Positions 33,950 to 42,323 of a stretch of DNA of 44,893 nt are shown piece after piece. Origin of the DNA: Bacillota bacterium (GTDB lineage Bacteria > Bacillota > UBA4882 > UBA8346). How positions within the stretch are numbered: position 1 is the first letter of the stretch; each line of letters opens with the position of its first letter. A model generated the notes under the pieces. That model saw only the letters and a program-made list of their open reading frames with translations, was not told where the DNA came from and did not search any database. The stretch lies in NCBI GenBank assembly GCA_023402395.1, contig JAEYGI010000057.1, positions 1-44,893 on the forward strand, given 5' to 3'. Made by a program: the position numbers and the translations under genes.

Positions 33950-34876
33950 ATGAAAGCGATTAAGAATGGCGTATGGTTGATCGTGTTGCTATTGATCTTT
34001 GTTTCGGCCCAGGCGATCGGCTGGGGGGCCGCTGCTCCGGGCCGCGGCCTTTTGCTGGTGGCCCACGGTTCCTCGGATCCGGGCTGGAATGAGCAGGTGA
34101 ACCGGATCGGCGCGCAGTTGCGGCAAAAGTTGCCGAAAACGGACGCCGGCGGATTTACCCGGGTGGCGATCGGGTTCCTGGAAAGCGAGCCGTCGATCAG
34201 CGCCGGCGTGAAGCAACTGGAGCAGGCGGGGATTGCCGAGATTTATGCCGTGCCGCTCTTTTTGACCCCGTCGGAGCACTTACTCTACGATGTTCCGACC
34301 GTGTTGGGGCTGTATCGCGATCAACGGACGGTGGAGCAATTACGACGCGAGGGGATTGCCCTGGTCCGTTCGCCGGCCCGGATTACGCTTGGCCCGCCGC
34401 TGACGTACGGCGATCTGCTGCCGGAGGTGCTGGCCCGCCAGGTGGCCGGATTGAGCCGCCAAAGCGCGCAAGAGGGGATCGTTTATTTGTGTCACGGATC
34501 CGAGCTGTTTCGCCCGCTCTGGGACGGTCTGGTCAAGGCGGTGGCGGAGCGGGTGGCCCGGCAAACCGGGATCGCCGACTGGGACTACGCTTATGTCCAG
34601 GTGGGCCAGTCCTTTGCGAAGGCGGGGGTTCCGGTCATTGAGAAAGTGGCCGCCGCCAAACCGAGAGTGCTGGTGGCCGGAATCTATCTCGGCCTGAGCG
34701 CCCAGGATCTGTATGAACGGGGAACCCGCCGCGATCCGGCCCTCCAGGACGCCTTGCGGAAGCGGATCGACGCCGGAAAGCTGGTATTCGACAGCAAGGC
34801 GCTGTTGCCCGAGGGGGAAGATCTCCTGGTGGATTGGGTTTTAACCCGGGCCCGGGAGTACGGCGCCTCGTTGTAA
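33950..34876 (+). CDS. Exported CbiX/SirB-like class II chelatase
   Basis: Class II chelatases insert Co, Fe or Ni into sirohydrochlorin-type tetrapyrroles. This 308-residue protein has a clear signal sequence (hydrophobic residues 8-24, small residues GAAAPG after), so it acts outside the cytoplasm. The chelatase motif LLLVAHGSSDPGWNEQ (His39) and the second metal ligand region TPSEHLLYD (His110) fit CbiX. A second half-domain with LCHGSELFRPLWDG suggests an internally duplicated, two-domain enzyme. Periplasmic cobaltochelatases near TonB and ABC genes are known from Desulfovibrio (there CbiK type). Beside this importer it may load or strip metal from an imported tetrapyrrole; that is inference. 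The ribosome binding site is AAGGAGAAG. Confidence 0.82.
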   Translation: MKAIKNGVWLIVLLLIFVSAQAIGWGAAAPGRGLLLVAHGSSDPGWNEQVNRIGAQLRQKLPKTDAGGFTRVAIGFLESEPSISAGVKQLEQAGIAEIYAVPLFLTPSEHLLYDVPTVLGLYRDQRTVEQLRREGIALVRSPARITLGPPLTYGDLLPEVLARQVAGLSRQSAQEGIVYLCHGSELFRPLWDGLVKAVAERVARQTGIADWDYAYVQVGQSFAKAGVPVIEKVAAAKPRVLVAGIYLGLSAQDLYERGTRRDPALQDALRKRIDAGKLVFDSKALLPEGEDLLVDWVLTRAREYGASL

Positions 34877-34909
34877 ACGCCCACCCCAATTTATGAATCA
34901 AGGGAAATA

Positions 34910-34937
34910 TGTTGAATTTTAAAGACTTAATTCAACA
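34910..34937. promoter_or_regulatory. Palindrome upstream of exbB
   Basis: Perfect 9-base arms TGTTGAATT and AATTCAACA with a 10-base spacer, just before the exbB ribosome binding site. The extended arm ATATGTTGAATT resembles the outer arms of the palindromes at 351-433 and 444-525 (ATAAGTTGAATT), which suggests a common binding protein or a common repeat origin. Confidence 0.45.
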
Positions 34938-34957
34938 CATATTAGGAGGAGAATCGC

Positions 34958-35404
34958 ATGTCATTATTGGCCCAAGGCGGGGTATTCATGATCCCGCTGT
35001 TGATCTGCTCGGTGTTGATGGTGGCCGTGGTCGGCGAGCGGATGTACGTTTATGGCAAGACGTTGCCGACCCCGCTGGCGGAGGCCGAGAAACCGGCGGC
35101 GGTGTTGAAACGGCTGCGCCGCCATTTGATGATCCTGTATACGATTATTGTGATCGCGCCGATGCTGGGTCTGCTGGGAACGGTGGTCGGGATGATGAAA
35201 TGTTTTCATTTATTGGGCGGCGCTGTGGGGCAATATAACCCGCAGGTGTTGAGCGCCGGGATCAGCGAAGCCCTGATCACCACGGCCGCCGGGTTGCTGG
35301 TTACGGTGATCGCCACCGCGTTTTATAATTACTTCCAAACGCGGTTGGAGGAGTATGTCTTCGATTATAACGCGGCGCTCAAGGAAGCGGAAAGCCATGG
35401 CTAA
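34958..35404 (+). CDS. exbB: ExbB/TolQ/MotA-family proton channel protein (short)
   Basis: ExbB forms the proton-driven motor core that energises TonB. This 148-residue protein has three membrane helices: about 5-27, 56-80 (TIIVIAPMLGLLGTVVGMM, the family signature) and 97-122 (GISEALITTAAGLLVTVIA). It is much shorter than usual ExbB (about 220-240 aa) because the cytoplasmic loop between helices 1 and 2 is reduced to roughly 30 residues. The ribosome binding site is AGGAGGAG. It overlaps exbD by 8 bases. Its place at the end of the uptake locus points to a dedicated motor for this receptor. Confidence 0.9.
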   Translation: MSLLAQGGVFMIPLLICSVLMVAVVGERMYVYGKTLPTPLAEAEKPAAVLKRLRRHLMILYTIIVIAPMLGLLGTVVGMMKCFHLLGGAVGQYNPQVLSAGISEALITTAAGLLVTVIATAFYNYFQTRLEEYVFDYNAALKEAESHG

Positions 35405-35810
35405 ACGCGCGCCGCTTGAGTTAAAGCCGATGCCTCCGCCCCGGCTGGAGATTATCAATCTGATCGATGTGTTGATTACTTTGATCGCTTTTTTCATGAT
35501 GACTTCAAGTTTCGTGGAGACACAGCGGCAGTTGGGAGTGAATCTGCCCCAGGCGCGGCGGAGCGAGGCCGTGGCCACGGAGGTTTCCCGGTTGCGTTTG
35601 GAAGTGGCCGCCGACGAACGGGTTTACTGGAACGGCCAGCCGCTGCCCCGGGCCGAACTGAACGCCATGTTGCGGGCGCAACGCCCGGAGACGCAGGTGA
35701 CCATCGAAGCCGATCGGGAATGCCGCTATCAAGCGGTGGTCGATATTCTGGATCTGGCGCGAACCCACGGCTTGCAGAAGATCGCCCTGGCGGTTCGCGC
35801 CAAAGAGTGA
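35397..35810 (+). CDS. exbD: ExbD/TolR-family biopolymer transport protein
   Basis: ExbD has one membrane helix with a conserved Asp that carries protons; here it is Asp24 in NLIDVLITLIAFFMM. A periplasmic domain follows (about 45-137), ending with the usual alternating 'VTIEADRECRYQAVVDILDLAR' type segment. At 137 residues it has normal length. The ATG at 35397 lies within the exbB stop region, with a purine-rich site upstream; an in-frame ATG at 35355 lies deeper in exbB and is less likely. Confidence 0.92.
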   Translation: MAKRAPLELKPMPPPRLEIINLIDVLITLIAFFMMTSSFVETQRQLGVNLPQARRSEAVATEVSRLRLEVAADERVYWNGQPLPRAELNAMLRAQRPETQVTIEADRECRYQAVVDILDLARTHGLQKIALAVRAKE

Positions 35811-35978
35811 AAGGTGCCGCTCCGGATGATCGGGGAGCCGGATCAATTGGAGATCGGGCGCCGCCGGTTGGAGCGGGGGGATTTGGCGGTGGCGGGGGTG
35901 AGTATGAATCATTCCCAATGCGGCGCCTAATATCAAAAGGCGTTATATCCGGCGATTTACTACCGTCAAAGCCTTCAC

Positions 35979-36695
35979 TTAACCGGATTTGCCGTCATCA
36001 CCCACCCGAAGCATCCGGTAGCCGACGCCGATATGCGTTTGAATGTACTTCGGCTGCGAAGGCGTTTTTTCCAGCTTCTTTCGCAGCGTTGCCATAAAAA
36101 CGCGCAGGGCGGGAATGTCGTTGGAATAATTGCCCCAGATTTCATGAAGGATAAAATTGTGGGTCAACACCTTGCCGACATTTTTGGCCAGCAGGCACAA
36201 GAGCTTATATTCGATTGGAGTCAGGTGGATTTCTTCCCCATCCAGCCAGGTGCAGCCCGCCGCGTAATCAATCTTCAAATTTCCGTTGATAAAGACGGAC
36301 GCATCCCTTGACAACTTTTCACTGTCATAACGGACTCGGCGCAGGCTGACCCGGAGCCGCGCCAGCAATTCCTCCACACTGAACGGCTTGGTCAGATAGT
36401 CGTCCGCGCCGGCGTCCAGCGCATCGATTTTGTCGCGGTCCTCACTGCGCGCGCTGACCACGATGATCGGCAGGTTCGACCAGGCCCGGACCTTTTTAAT
36501 GATCTCCACGCCGTCCATGTCCGGCAGCCCTAAATCCAGAATCATAATGTCCGGCTGTTTGGAAACGGCCTCCAAGATCGAGCCTGCGCCGGTTCCGGCC
36601 GCATGATACTGATATCCTTGGGTTTCCAGCGTCGTGGTAATCAGTTTGCGGATGGCCGTGTCATCCTCCACCACCAGGATCAAGGGTTTATTCAT
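35979..36695 (-). CDS. kdpE: KdpE response regulator
   Basis: OmpR-type response regulator (238 aa): receiver domain with phosphorylation site Asp54 in MILDLGLPDMDG and acidic pocket Glu10-Asp11-Asp12, and a C-terminal winged helix (HLTPIEYKLLCLLAKNVGKV to VRTHIGVGYRM-like end). It activates kdp transcription when K+ is short. The gene overlaps kdpD by 8 bases and is convergent with exbD, about 170 bases apart with no clear terminator between. Confidence 0.95.
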   Translation of the reverse strand: MNKPLILVVEDDTAIRKLITTTLETQGYQYHAAGTGAGSILEAVSKQPDIMILDLGLPDMDGVEIIKKVRAWSNLPIIVVSARSEDRDKIDALDAGADDYLTKPFSVEELLARLRVSLRRVRYDSEKLSRDASVFINGNLKIDYAAGCTWLDGEEIHLTPIEYKLLCLLAKNVGKVLTHNFILHEIWGNYSNDIPALRVFMATLRKKLEKTPSQPKYIQTHIGVGYRMLRVGDDGKSG

Positions 36696-39399
36696 GAATA
36701 TTCACCTCCACCGCCTGCAGGGTAAAGCAAAATACCGTACCACGGGGGACATTGTCTTTGACATGGATTTTACCGCCATGGGCGTCAATAATCGATCTGC
36801 ATAAGGAAAGGCCCAGTCCGAGGCCGCGCCGCCCATCCCCGCGGACGTTATTTGCCGTATAGAACATATCGAACAGTTTGGCCTTGGCTTCGTCCGATAT
36901 ACCGGGGCCGTCGTCGGAGATTTCCACCAGCACCATCTGTTGTTCATGGCGCGCCGCAATGATGATCCGGGAGCCGGGCGGCGTGTACTGGATGGCGTTG
37001 TCCACAATGTTGATCAAGACCTGAATGATGAGCCGGGAATCCATTTTGGCCATCAGAAGCTCGTCGTCCAGAACGGTTTCGATCTGATGTTCCACGCTTT
37101 TGCGGTTGACATGAAGCAGCGCTTCCGCGATCACCTCCTCCAACAGCTCGGGCTGCATATTTAAATTCAACGTGCCATTGTCGATTCGGGTAATGGAAAG
37201 CAGGTTTTCCACCAGGTTGATCAGCCACATGGAATCGTCGTAAATATCCGCGTAAAGCGCTTTTTTCTGCGCTTCGCTCAGCACTTCGGAATTGCCCATG
37301 AGAACGCCGGCATTGCCGGAAATACTGGTCAGCGGGGTGCGCAAATCGTGGGAAATTGCCCGGAGCAGGTTGGCGCGGAGCTGTTCCTGCTGGATCTGCA
37401 TTGAAATCTGTTTTTGCGTTTCGTTCAGCCATTCCTTTTCCAGCGCCAGCGCGCACTCTCCCAGCATGGCGATAGTCAGGCTTTTTTCAAACATATCTAA
37501 AGGCGTCTCTTGTTCGAGGACGATTCCCGCAACGGCAAATACTTTGTCCCTTCCGCGTACCGCCAGGTACAGACATTTGGCGGCGGAAAGGGTATTGGTG
37601 GTGGCACCGGCGCGCTTATTGTTCTTATATACCCACTCGGCTACCGCGCGTTCATCCGTCCCAAGATAGAGCTGCGGGTCGGGCTCCGCTCCTTCTTTCA
37701 GGAAAACCAGCGGCTCAGACAGGGCGTTCTGCCGCGCCGAATAGAAAATCACCGTTCTGTCCAGCAGCTTTACCATCTGCCGCGCCGTTTCGCTCAGAAT
37801 GTCCGCCGTATCTTTTGCCCGCTGCAATTTCCGGCTCGTTTCCAGGAGTACCTCGGTGCGGTAAGCCTTTTGCGCGGATTGGCGGCCCTGTTCCTTGACT
37901 CGCTTAGTCAGCGTGCTGGTGATGAGGGCAGCCAACAGCATAACCAGAAACGTGACCGGATAGCCCGGATCAGTGGCCTGAAAGGAAAAGCGTGGAACGG
38001 TGAAAAAATAGTTGAATATGAGCACGCTTAATAGCGATGATACAGCGCTGTAGATCCGGCCCCGCGTAACGACGGCATTGAGCAGCACGCCCAAAATATA
38101 GACGGTAATGATATTCGCTTCACTAAAGCCCAGATGATCAAACCATAACCCGATCAGCGTACCGAGGATCAGAATCCCCAAGGATTTGGCAGTATCGGCC
38201 ACCGACAGCTCCGCGGGCTTCGCCAGTTTGAAGCTTTTCAGATGAAAGGACGATTGCGTGTCGGGAATGATGTAGATATCAAGGTTGGGGGCAAACGTGG
38301 CCAGCTTATCCACAAAATTGGATTTGGTAAACCATCGCTTGATATGGCTGGAGCGTCCCATCACGATTTTTGAAACCCGGCTCGTATTGGCATATTCCGC
38401 GATCTGCCCGGGAATATCCTCCCCATACACGGTTGCGATCTGCGCGCCGAGCTGTTCCGCCAGTCTTACGTTTTCCCTCAGCGCAAGCTGATCTTTATCC
38501 GATAATACCTGAGTTTCGGGGGTTTCCACAAACAGCGCCGTAAACGCGCCGTGGAAAGCGTCCGCCATTCTCGCTGCCGTGCGGATCACCTTGGCGTTGG
38601 AAGGAGCGGACGACAGACAGGCCAGAATATGCTCATTGGCGTAAGAACCGCCGCTTTTGGACGGCCCGCTGTTGAGCGCCGCGACCCGATTGACCTGATC
38701 CGCCGTGCGCCGCAGCGCGATTTCACGCAGGGCAATCAGCTTTTCTTTGGTGAAAAAATTGGAAAGCGCCCGTTTGGCCTGCTCTTCACGGTAGATTTTT
38801 CCCTTATGCAGGCGTTCAATCAGATCTTCCGGCTCGATATCGACCAGTTCGATCTGATCGGCGCTGTCAAATACGCTGTCCGGGATGCGTTCGCGCACGG
38901 TAATGCCAGTAATCGACGCCACCAGATCATTCAGGCTTTCGATATGCTGGACATTGATGGTGGTATACACATCGATCCCCGCGCGCAGCAGTTCTTCGAC
39001 ATCCTGGTATCTTTTTTTGTGGCGGCAGCCCTGGGCGTTGCTGTGAGCCAGCTCATCCACAAGCATCAGCTCCGGTCTTCTCCGGATGGCGTGGTCCAGA
39101 TCAAATTCCCTTAAAACAACGCCTTTGTAGGAAATCTCAAGCGGAGGCAAGGACTCCAAACCATTCAGAAGGGTCATCGTTTCCGGCCGGACATGCGGTT
39201 CAATGTAACCGGCCACCACATCGACTCCGTTTTTTTGGGCTTCATGGGCGTCATTGAGCATGGCGCAGGTCTTGCCGACACCGGCGGCATATCCGAAGTA
39301 AATCCTCAGCCTGCCGCGCTCTTTTCCGGCCGGCAGCGCCGAAAGCTGTTCAAGCAGAGACCCGGAATCAGTTTGGTTGCTGGCCATCTTCGTATGCAT
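36688..39399 (-). CDS. kdpD: KdpD sensor histidine kinase
   Basis: Full-length KdpD (903 aa): N-terminal KdpD ATP-binding domain (FGYAAGVGKTCAML, Walker A near residue 38), a universal-stress-protein domain (about 230-355), a four-helix membrane block (about 375-480), a GAF-like domain, the HisKA box AISHDLRTPLTSISGN and HATPase motifs (NIVDNAIQYTP, DDGPGISDEAK, GLGLGLSLC). It senses low K+ and turgor and phosphorylates KdpE. I chose ATG 39399 because AAGGA lies just upstream and the KdpD domain then begins normally; ATG 39387 is also possible. Confidence 0.95.
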   Translation of the reverse strand: MHTKMASNQTDSGSLLEQLSALPAGKERGRLRIYFGYAAGVGKTCAMLNDAHEAQKNGVDVVAGYIEPHVRPETMTLLNGLESLPPLEISYKGVVLREFDLDHAIRRRPELMLVDELAHSNAQGCRHKKRYQDVEELLRAGIDVYTTINVQHIESLNDLVASITGITVRERIPDSVFDSADQIELVDIEPEDLIERLHKGKIYREEQAKRALSNFFTKEKLIALREIALRRTADQVNRVAALNSGPSKSGGSYANEHILACLSSAPSNAKVIRTAARMADAFHGAFTALFVETPETQVLSDKDQLALRENVRLAEQLGAQIATVYGEDIPGQIAEYANTSRVSKIVMGRSSHIKRWFTKSNFVDKLATFAPNLDIYIIPDTQSSFHLKSFKLAKPAELSVADTAKSLGILILGTLIGLWFDHLGFSEANIITVYILGVLLNAVVTRGRIYSAVSSLLSVLIFNYFFTVPRFSFQATDPGYPVTFLVMLLAALITSTLTKRVKEQGRQSAQKAYRTEVLLETSRKLQRAKDTADILSETARQMVKLLDRTVIFYSARQNALSEPLVFLKEGAEPDPQLYLGTDERAVAEWVYKNNKRAGATTNTLSAAKCLYLAVRGRDKVFAVAGIVLEQETPLDMFEKSLTIAMLGECALALEKEWLNETQKQISMQIQQEQLRANLLRAISHDLRTPLTSISGNAGVLMGNSEVLSEAQKKALYADIYDDSMWLINLVENLLSITRIDNGTLNLNMQPELLEEVIAEALLHVNRKSVEHQIETVLDDELLMAKMDSRLIIQVLINIVDNAIQYTPPGSRIIIAARHEQQMVLVEISDDGPGISDEAKAKLFDMFYTANNVRGDGRRGLGLGLSLCRSIIDAHGGKIHVKDNVPRGTVFCFTLQAVEVNIHE

Positions 39400-39538
39400 T
39401 CCTTCCTTAATAAGGTTGGCTGTCAGCCATAGTATAGCATAGCGCAAATTACCATAGCATTATGACTTTCCGCTTGACATTAAGATTCTATAAAGAAAGG
39501 CCGGAAAGTAAAGCGGGCGGGCTCGTATATTATATTTC

Positions 39539-39566
39539 TTAGTTATCCATATCATCCATTAACTAA
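39539..39566. promoter_or_regulatory. Inverted repeat between kdpD and kdpF
   Basis: Perfect arms TTAGTTA and TAACTAA separated by 14 bases, in an AT-rich part of the divergent region. It could be a binding site for KdpE or another regulator; sequence alone does not decide. Confidence 0.3.
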
Positions 39567-39597
39567 AACAATTATCATTCAAGCTTGCGACTGAGAT

Positions 39598-39627
39598 AAA
39601 CCTGTTCACGGACAGGTTTTGTTTTTT
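39598..39627 (+). terminator. Orphan intrinsic terminator on the plus strand
   Basis: Stem AAACCTGT (39598-39605), loop TCACGG, ACAGGTTT, then TGTTTTTT. No plus-strand gene lies upstream: kdpD is on the minus strand. The terminator may therefore end a small RNA that starts in the divergent region near 39480-39540, or protect kdpFAB from antisense transcription. Confidence 0.65.
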
Positions 39628-39673
39628 CTGACTATCCAATTAGATTAGGATCGCGGGGGGTCGGCGTTGCAGC

Positions 39674-39880
39674 CGATGCCCTCACCCCTTGGGCTGATTC
39701 AAGCCGCCGGCCCTCTCCCATTTCGCTCGAAAAGCACTCGCAATGGGCGAGGGAAAAATAAAGCCTAAAAACCTTGACTGACATGTATTTGGGCTTCTTG
39801 AGTCCCTCCCCCATCGCCCGTTCTTTGGGCGTAGTGGGGGAGGGCCACTGCTTGAACCGGCCCAAGGGGTGAGGGCATCG
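39674..39880. repeat. Clover-like nested inverted repeat of 207 bases
   Basis: Outer arms are a perfect 21-base inverted repeat (39674-39694 and 39860-39880; core CCCTCACCCCTTGGGC). Inside are two further hairpins: CCCTCTCCCATT/AATGGGCGAGGG (39711-39753) and CCCTCCCCCATCGCCC/GGGCGTAGTGGGGGAGGG (39804-39844). The unit would fold as a three-way junction. It encodes no protein. The CCCTCACCC and CCCTCTCCC words are typical of dispersed intergenic palindromes in several phyla. Confidence 0.7.
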
Positions 39881-40386
39881 AGCCCAGAGCCGACAATTTT
39901 TCTGCTTACCTGAGCAAACTGGAGAGTCAGATTATTTTTTAATCTTAACGCGACTTTCGTGCGATCAATTTTACCTTTACGGCAACTTGGCTGGAGGCCG
40001 GAATTCAAAGCGCGAATGCGGTAATCGCTGTTACCGGGAATGACGTTTTAAAAATGTTTGTCTCAAAAGTTGCACAGGAATTCGACTGTGTCAGCCAAGG
40101 AAGGATGCCCGGTGGTATTTTAAAGCTAAAATAAACCCTGGTTCGGTTGGGGATAATGACAAATAATGGTTGCCTTTGGTTAAGAAAGCAGAGGGGATGA
40201 ATTGGGCTCCAACCAAGCAGCGGTTCAACGTGGCGGTTTATCCAGTTTCGATTCGTTTGGGGGAGCCCCCTATGCCATGAAAAAACGATCTTAATGCTGT
40301 TTTAATTCGCTCCTGGAAACCCTAATCCCGAACTAATGGCGGAGATGATAGAGTAAATAACAAATCCAGCGAAAGGGGGCATTGAT
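39881..40386. other. Intergenic region upstream of the kdp genes
   Basis: No gene seen. The 500 bases before the kdp genes presumably hold the promoter and leader. Short GC-rich segments (for example GGGGGAGCCCCC near 40260) suggest some RNA structure, but I could not assemble a known riboswitch. Confidence 0.35.
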
Positions 40387-40479
40387 ATGGATTTTTTAAT
40401 GATCGGCATGTTGGCAGTCTGCTTTCTACTCCTGAAATGGTTTGCCGACTGGTGCGGACGGCAGGTTGAAAAATCATAG
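40387..40479 (+). CDS. Small membrane protein upstream of kdpF (30 aa)
   Basis: An ATG at 40387, preceded by AAAGGGGG, encodes 30 residues: a single hydrophobic helix (FLMIGMLAVCFLLLKWF) followed by a charged tail. Small one-helix proteins just before kdpF are common in kdp operons and are separate from KdpF. It could stabilise the complex; no function is established that I can name. The stop is 14 bases before the kdpF start, with the kdpF ribosome binding site between. Confidence 0.65.
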   Translation: MDFLMIGMLAVCFLLLKWFADWCGRQVEKS

Positions 40480-40493
40480 AGGAGGCTGGTTTT

Positions 40494-40571
40494 ATGCTGT
40501 GGCTTGGGATTTTAATTGTAGCTTTGGGAGCGTACCTGGTGTATGCCTTGGTCAATCCCGAAAAATTTTAG
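40494..40571 (+). CDS. kdpF: KdpF small subunit of K+-transporting ATPase
   Basis: A 25-residue single-helix protein that ends YLVYALVNPEKF, the diagnostic KdpF C-terminus. KdpF is a lipid-like stabiliser of the KdpFABC complex. The ribosome binding site is GAGGAGG, and kdpA follows 21 bases later. Confidence 0.88.
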   Translation: MLWLGILIVALGAYLVYALVNPEKF

Positions 40572-40592
40572 CGGAAAGGCGGAGGAGAAAAT

Positions 40593-42311
40593 ATGCTGCA
40601 AATGCTGTTGATGCTGGCAGTCTTTATTGCCGTTATCTTCCCAACCGGGAAATACCTTTATCATATTGCAGTCGGCAAGCGCACCTTTGCCGATCCGGTT
40701 TTCGACCGGGTGGACAACGCGGTTTACCGCGTCTGCGGTATCGATCAACAAGAAATGAACTGGAAGCAGTATGCTATGGCCATGCTGGCGACCAACGCGA
40801 TGATGGTATTGATCGGATACCTGATCCTGAGGCTTCAGGGGCTTCTGTTCCTGAACCCCAACGGCATCGGCGCAATGGAGCCGAGCCTTTCTTTCAATAC
40901 CATCATCAGCTTTATCACCAATACCAATCTCCAGCATTATTCGGGAGAGTCCGGCCTCACCTATCTGAGCCAGATGGCGGTCATCATCTTTTTGATGTTC
41001 ACCTCCGCGGCCACCGGATTTTCGGTCGCCATCGCGTTTGTCCGCGGACTGGCCGGCCAGACAAAGACCATGGGCAATTTCTATGTGGATCTCATCCGGA
41101 TTTCCACCCGCGTTTTGCTGCCGCTTTCCCTGCTGGTCGGGCTGGCGCTTGTTTCACAGGGGGTGGTTCAGAACCTGTCCCCCAACCTAACGGTTCAGAC
41201 CATTGAGGGAAAATACCAGGATATCGCCATGGGGCCCATTGCCGCGCTGGAATCGATCAAGCATATCGGAACCAACGGAGGGGGCTTTCTGGGGGCCAAC
41301 TCCAGCGCGCCCTTTGAGAATCCCAATGTCGTTACGAATATGATCGAGACGCTCTCCATGATGCTACTGCCCGGCGCCTGCGTTGTTATGTTCGGCTTGA
41401 TGGTCCGTAACCGCAGGAAGGAAACCCAAAGAGGCAAAGGAAAAAAGGTATGGTTCGGCAGTGAAGCCAAGCCCATTTTGGCCGTAATGCTTATCATTTT
41501 AGTGGTGGGCGCTATTATCTGCTTGGCAGCGGAACAAGCCGGAAACCCCGCGCTGGAACGAGCCGGATTAAGTCAGCGCATGGGCAATATGGAAGGCAAG
41601 GAGACACGCTTCGGCATTGCCCAATCCGCGTTCTTTACCACGGTGACGACCGCCTTTACCACCGGCAGCATCAATAACATGCATGATACCCTGACGCCGC
41701 TGGGCGGCATGATTCCGCTGATCAACATGATGCTCAACCTGGTGTTCGGCGGCAAGGGCGTCGGGCTGCTGAATATGATCCTGTATGTGATTCTTACCGT
41801 ATTTATCTGCGGGCTGATGGTGGGGCGCACACCGGAATATCTGGCAAAGAAGATTGAAGGAAGGGAAATGAAGCTGACGGCGCTGGGCATCATCATCCAC
41901 CCGCTGCTGATTTTGGCCTTTTCGGCGCTGGCGGTAGCGGTGCCCGCGGGTTTGGCGGGAATCACCAACCCCAGCCATCATGGGCTGACCCAGGTTTTGT
42001 ACGAATACGCGTCCTCGGCCGCAAACAACGGCTCCGGCTTTGAAGGGCTGGCGGATAACACCTTATTTTGGAATATCACTACCGGACTGGCCATGTTTTT
42101 CGGGCGCTATGTATCGATCATCATTTCATTGGCCATTGCCAGTTCGCTGATGCTGAAACAGCCGGTAAGCGAATCCATCGGCACATTAAGGACTGATACC
42201 CGGACGTTTACCGTGGCGCTGCTGATGGTGGTGATCATCATTGCCGCGTTGACATTCTTCCCGGCATTGGTGCTTGGGCCGATTGCGGAGCATATGACCT
42301 TGTGGAGTTAA
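40593..42311 (+). CDS. kdpA: KdpA potassium channel-like subunit
   Basis: KdpA (572 aa) is the K+-selective subunit of the Kdp P-type ATPase, related to K+ channels. About ten membrane helices and four pore loops are evident; the best landmark is GTNGGGFLGANSSAPFENP (second pore loop), with TTAFTTGSINNMHDTLTPLGG as the third and NNGSGFEGL as the fourth. Length is normal. The ribosome binding site is GGCGGAGGAG. kdpB begins 12 bases downstream. Confidence 0.96.
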   Translation: MLQMLLMLAVFIAVIFPTGKYLYHIAVGKRTFADPVFDRVDNAVYRVCGIDQQEMNWKQYAMAMLATNAMMVLIGYLILRLQGLLFLNPNGIGAMEPSLSFNTIISFITNTNLQHYSGESGLTYLSQMAVIIFLMFTSAATGFSVAIAFVRGLAGQTKTMGNFYVDLIRISTRVLLPLSLLVGLALVSQGVVQNLSPNLTVQTIEGKYQDIAMGPIAALESIKHIGTNGGGFLGANSSAPFENPNVVTNMIETLSMMLLPGACVVMFGLMVRNRRKETQRGKGKKVWFGSEAKPILAVMLIILVVGAIICLAAEQAGNPALERAGLSQRMGNMEGKETRFGIAQSAFFTTVTTAFTTGSINNMHDTLTPLGGMIPLINMMLNLVFGGKGVGLLNMILYVILTVFICGLMVGRTPEYLAKKIEGREMKLTALGIIIHPLLILAFSALAVAVPAGLAGITNPSHHGLTQVLYEYASSAANNGSGFEGLADNTLFWNITTGLAMFFGRYVSIIISLAIASSLMLKQPVSESIGTLRTDTRTFTVALLMVVIIIAALTFFPALVLGPIAEHMTLWS

Positions 42312-42323
42312 GGAGGGATTGTT

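Noticed and set aside
34909..35238. Alternative frame overlapping exbB
   Set aside because: It starts inside the palindrome and runs out of frame through a clear ExbB protein.
39881..40386. ydaO-type c-di-AMP riboswitch before kdp genes
   Set aside because: Scattered similar words (GATTCG, GGGGGAGCC, CTAATCCCGAACTAATGG) occur, but their order and the missing GGGGTGAAT element do not allow the two-fold architecture to be built.
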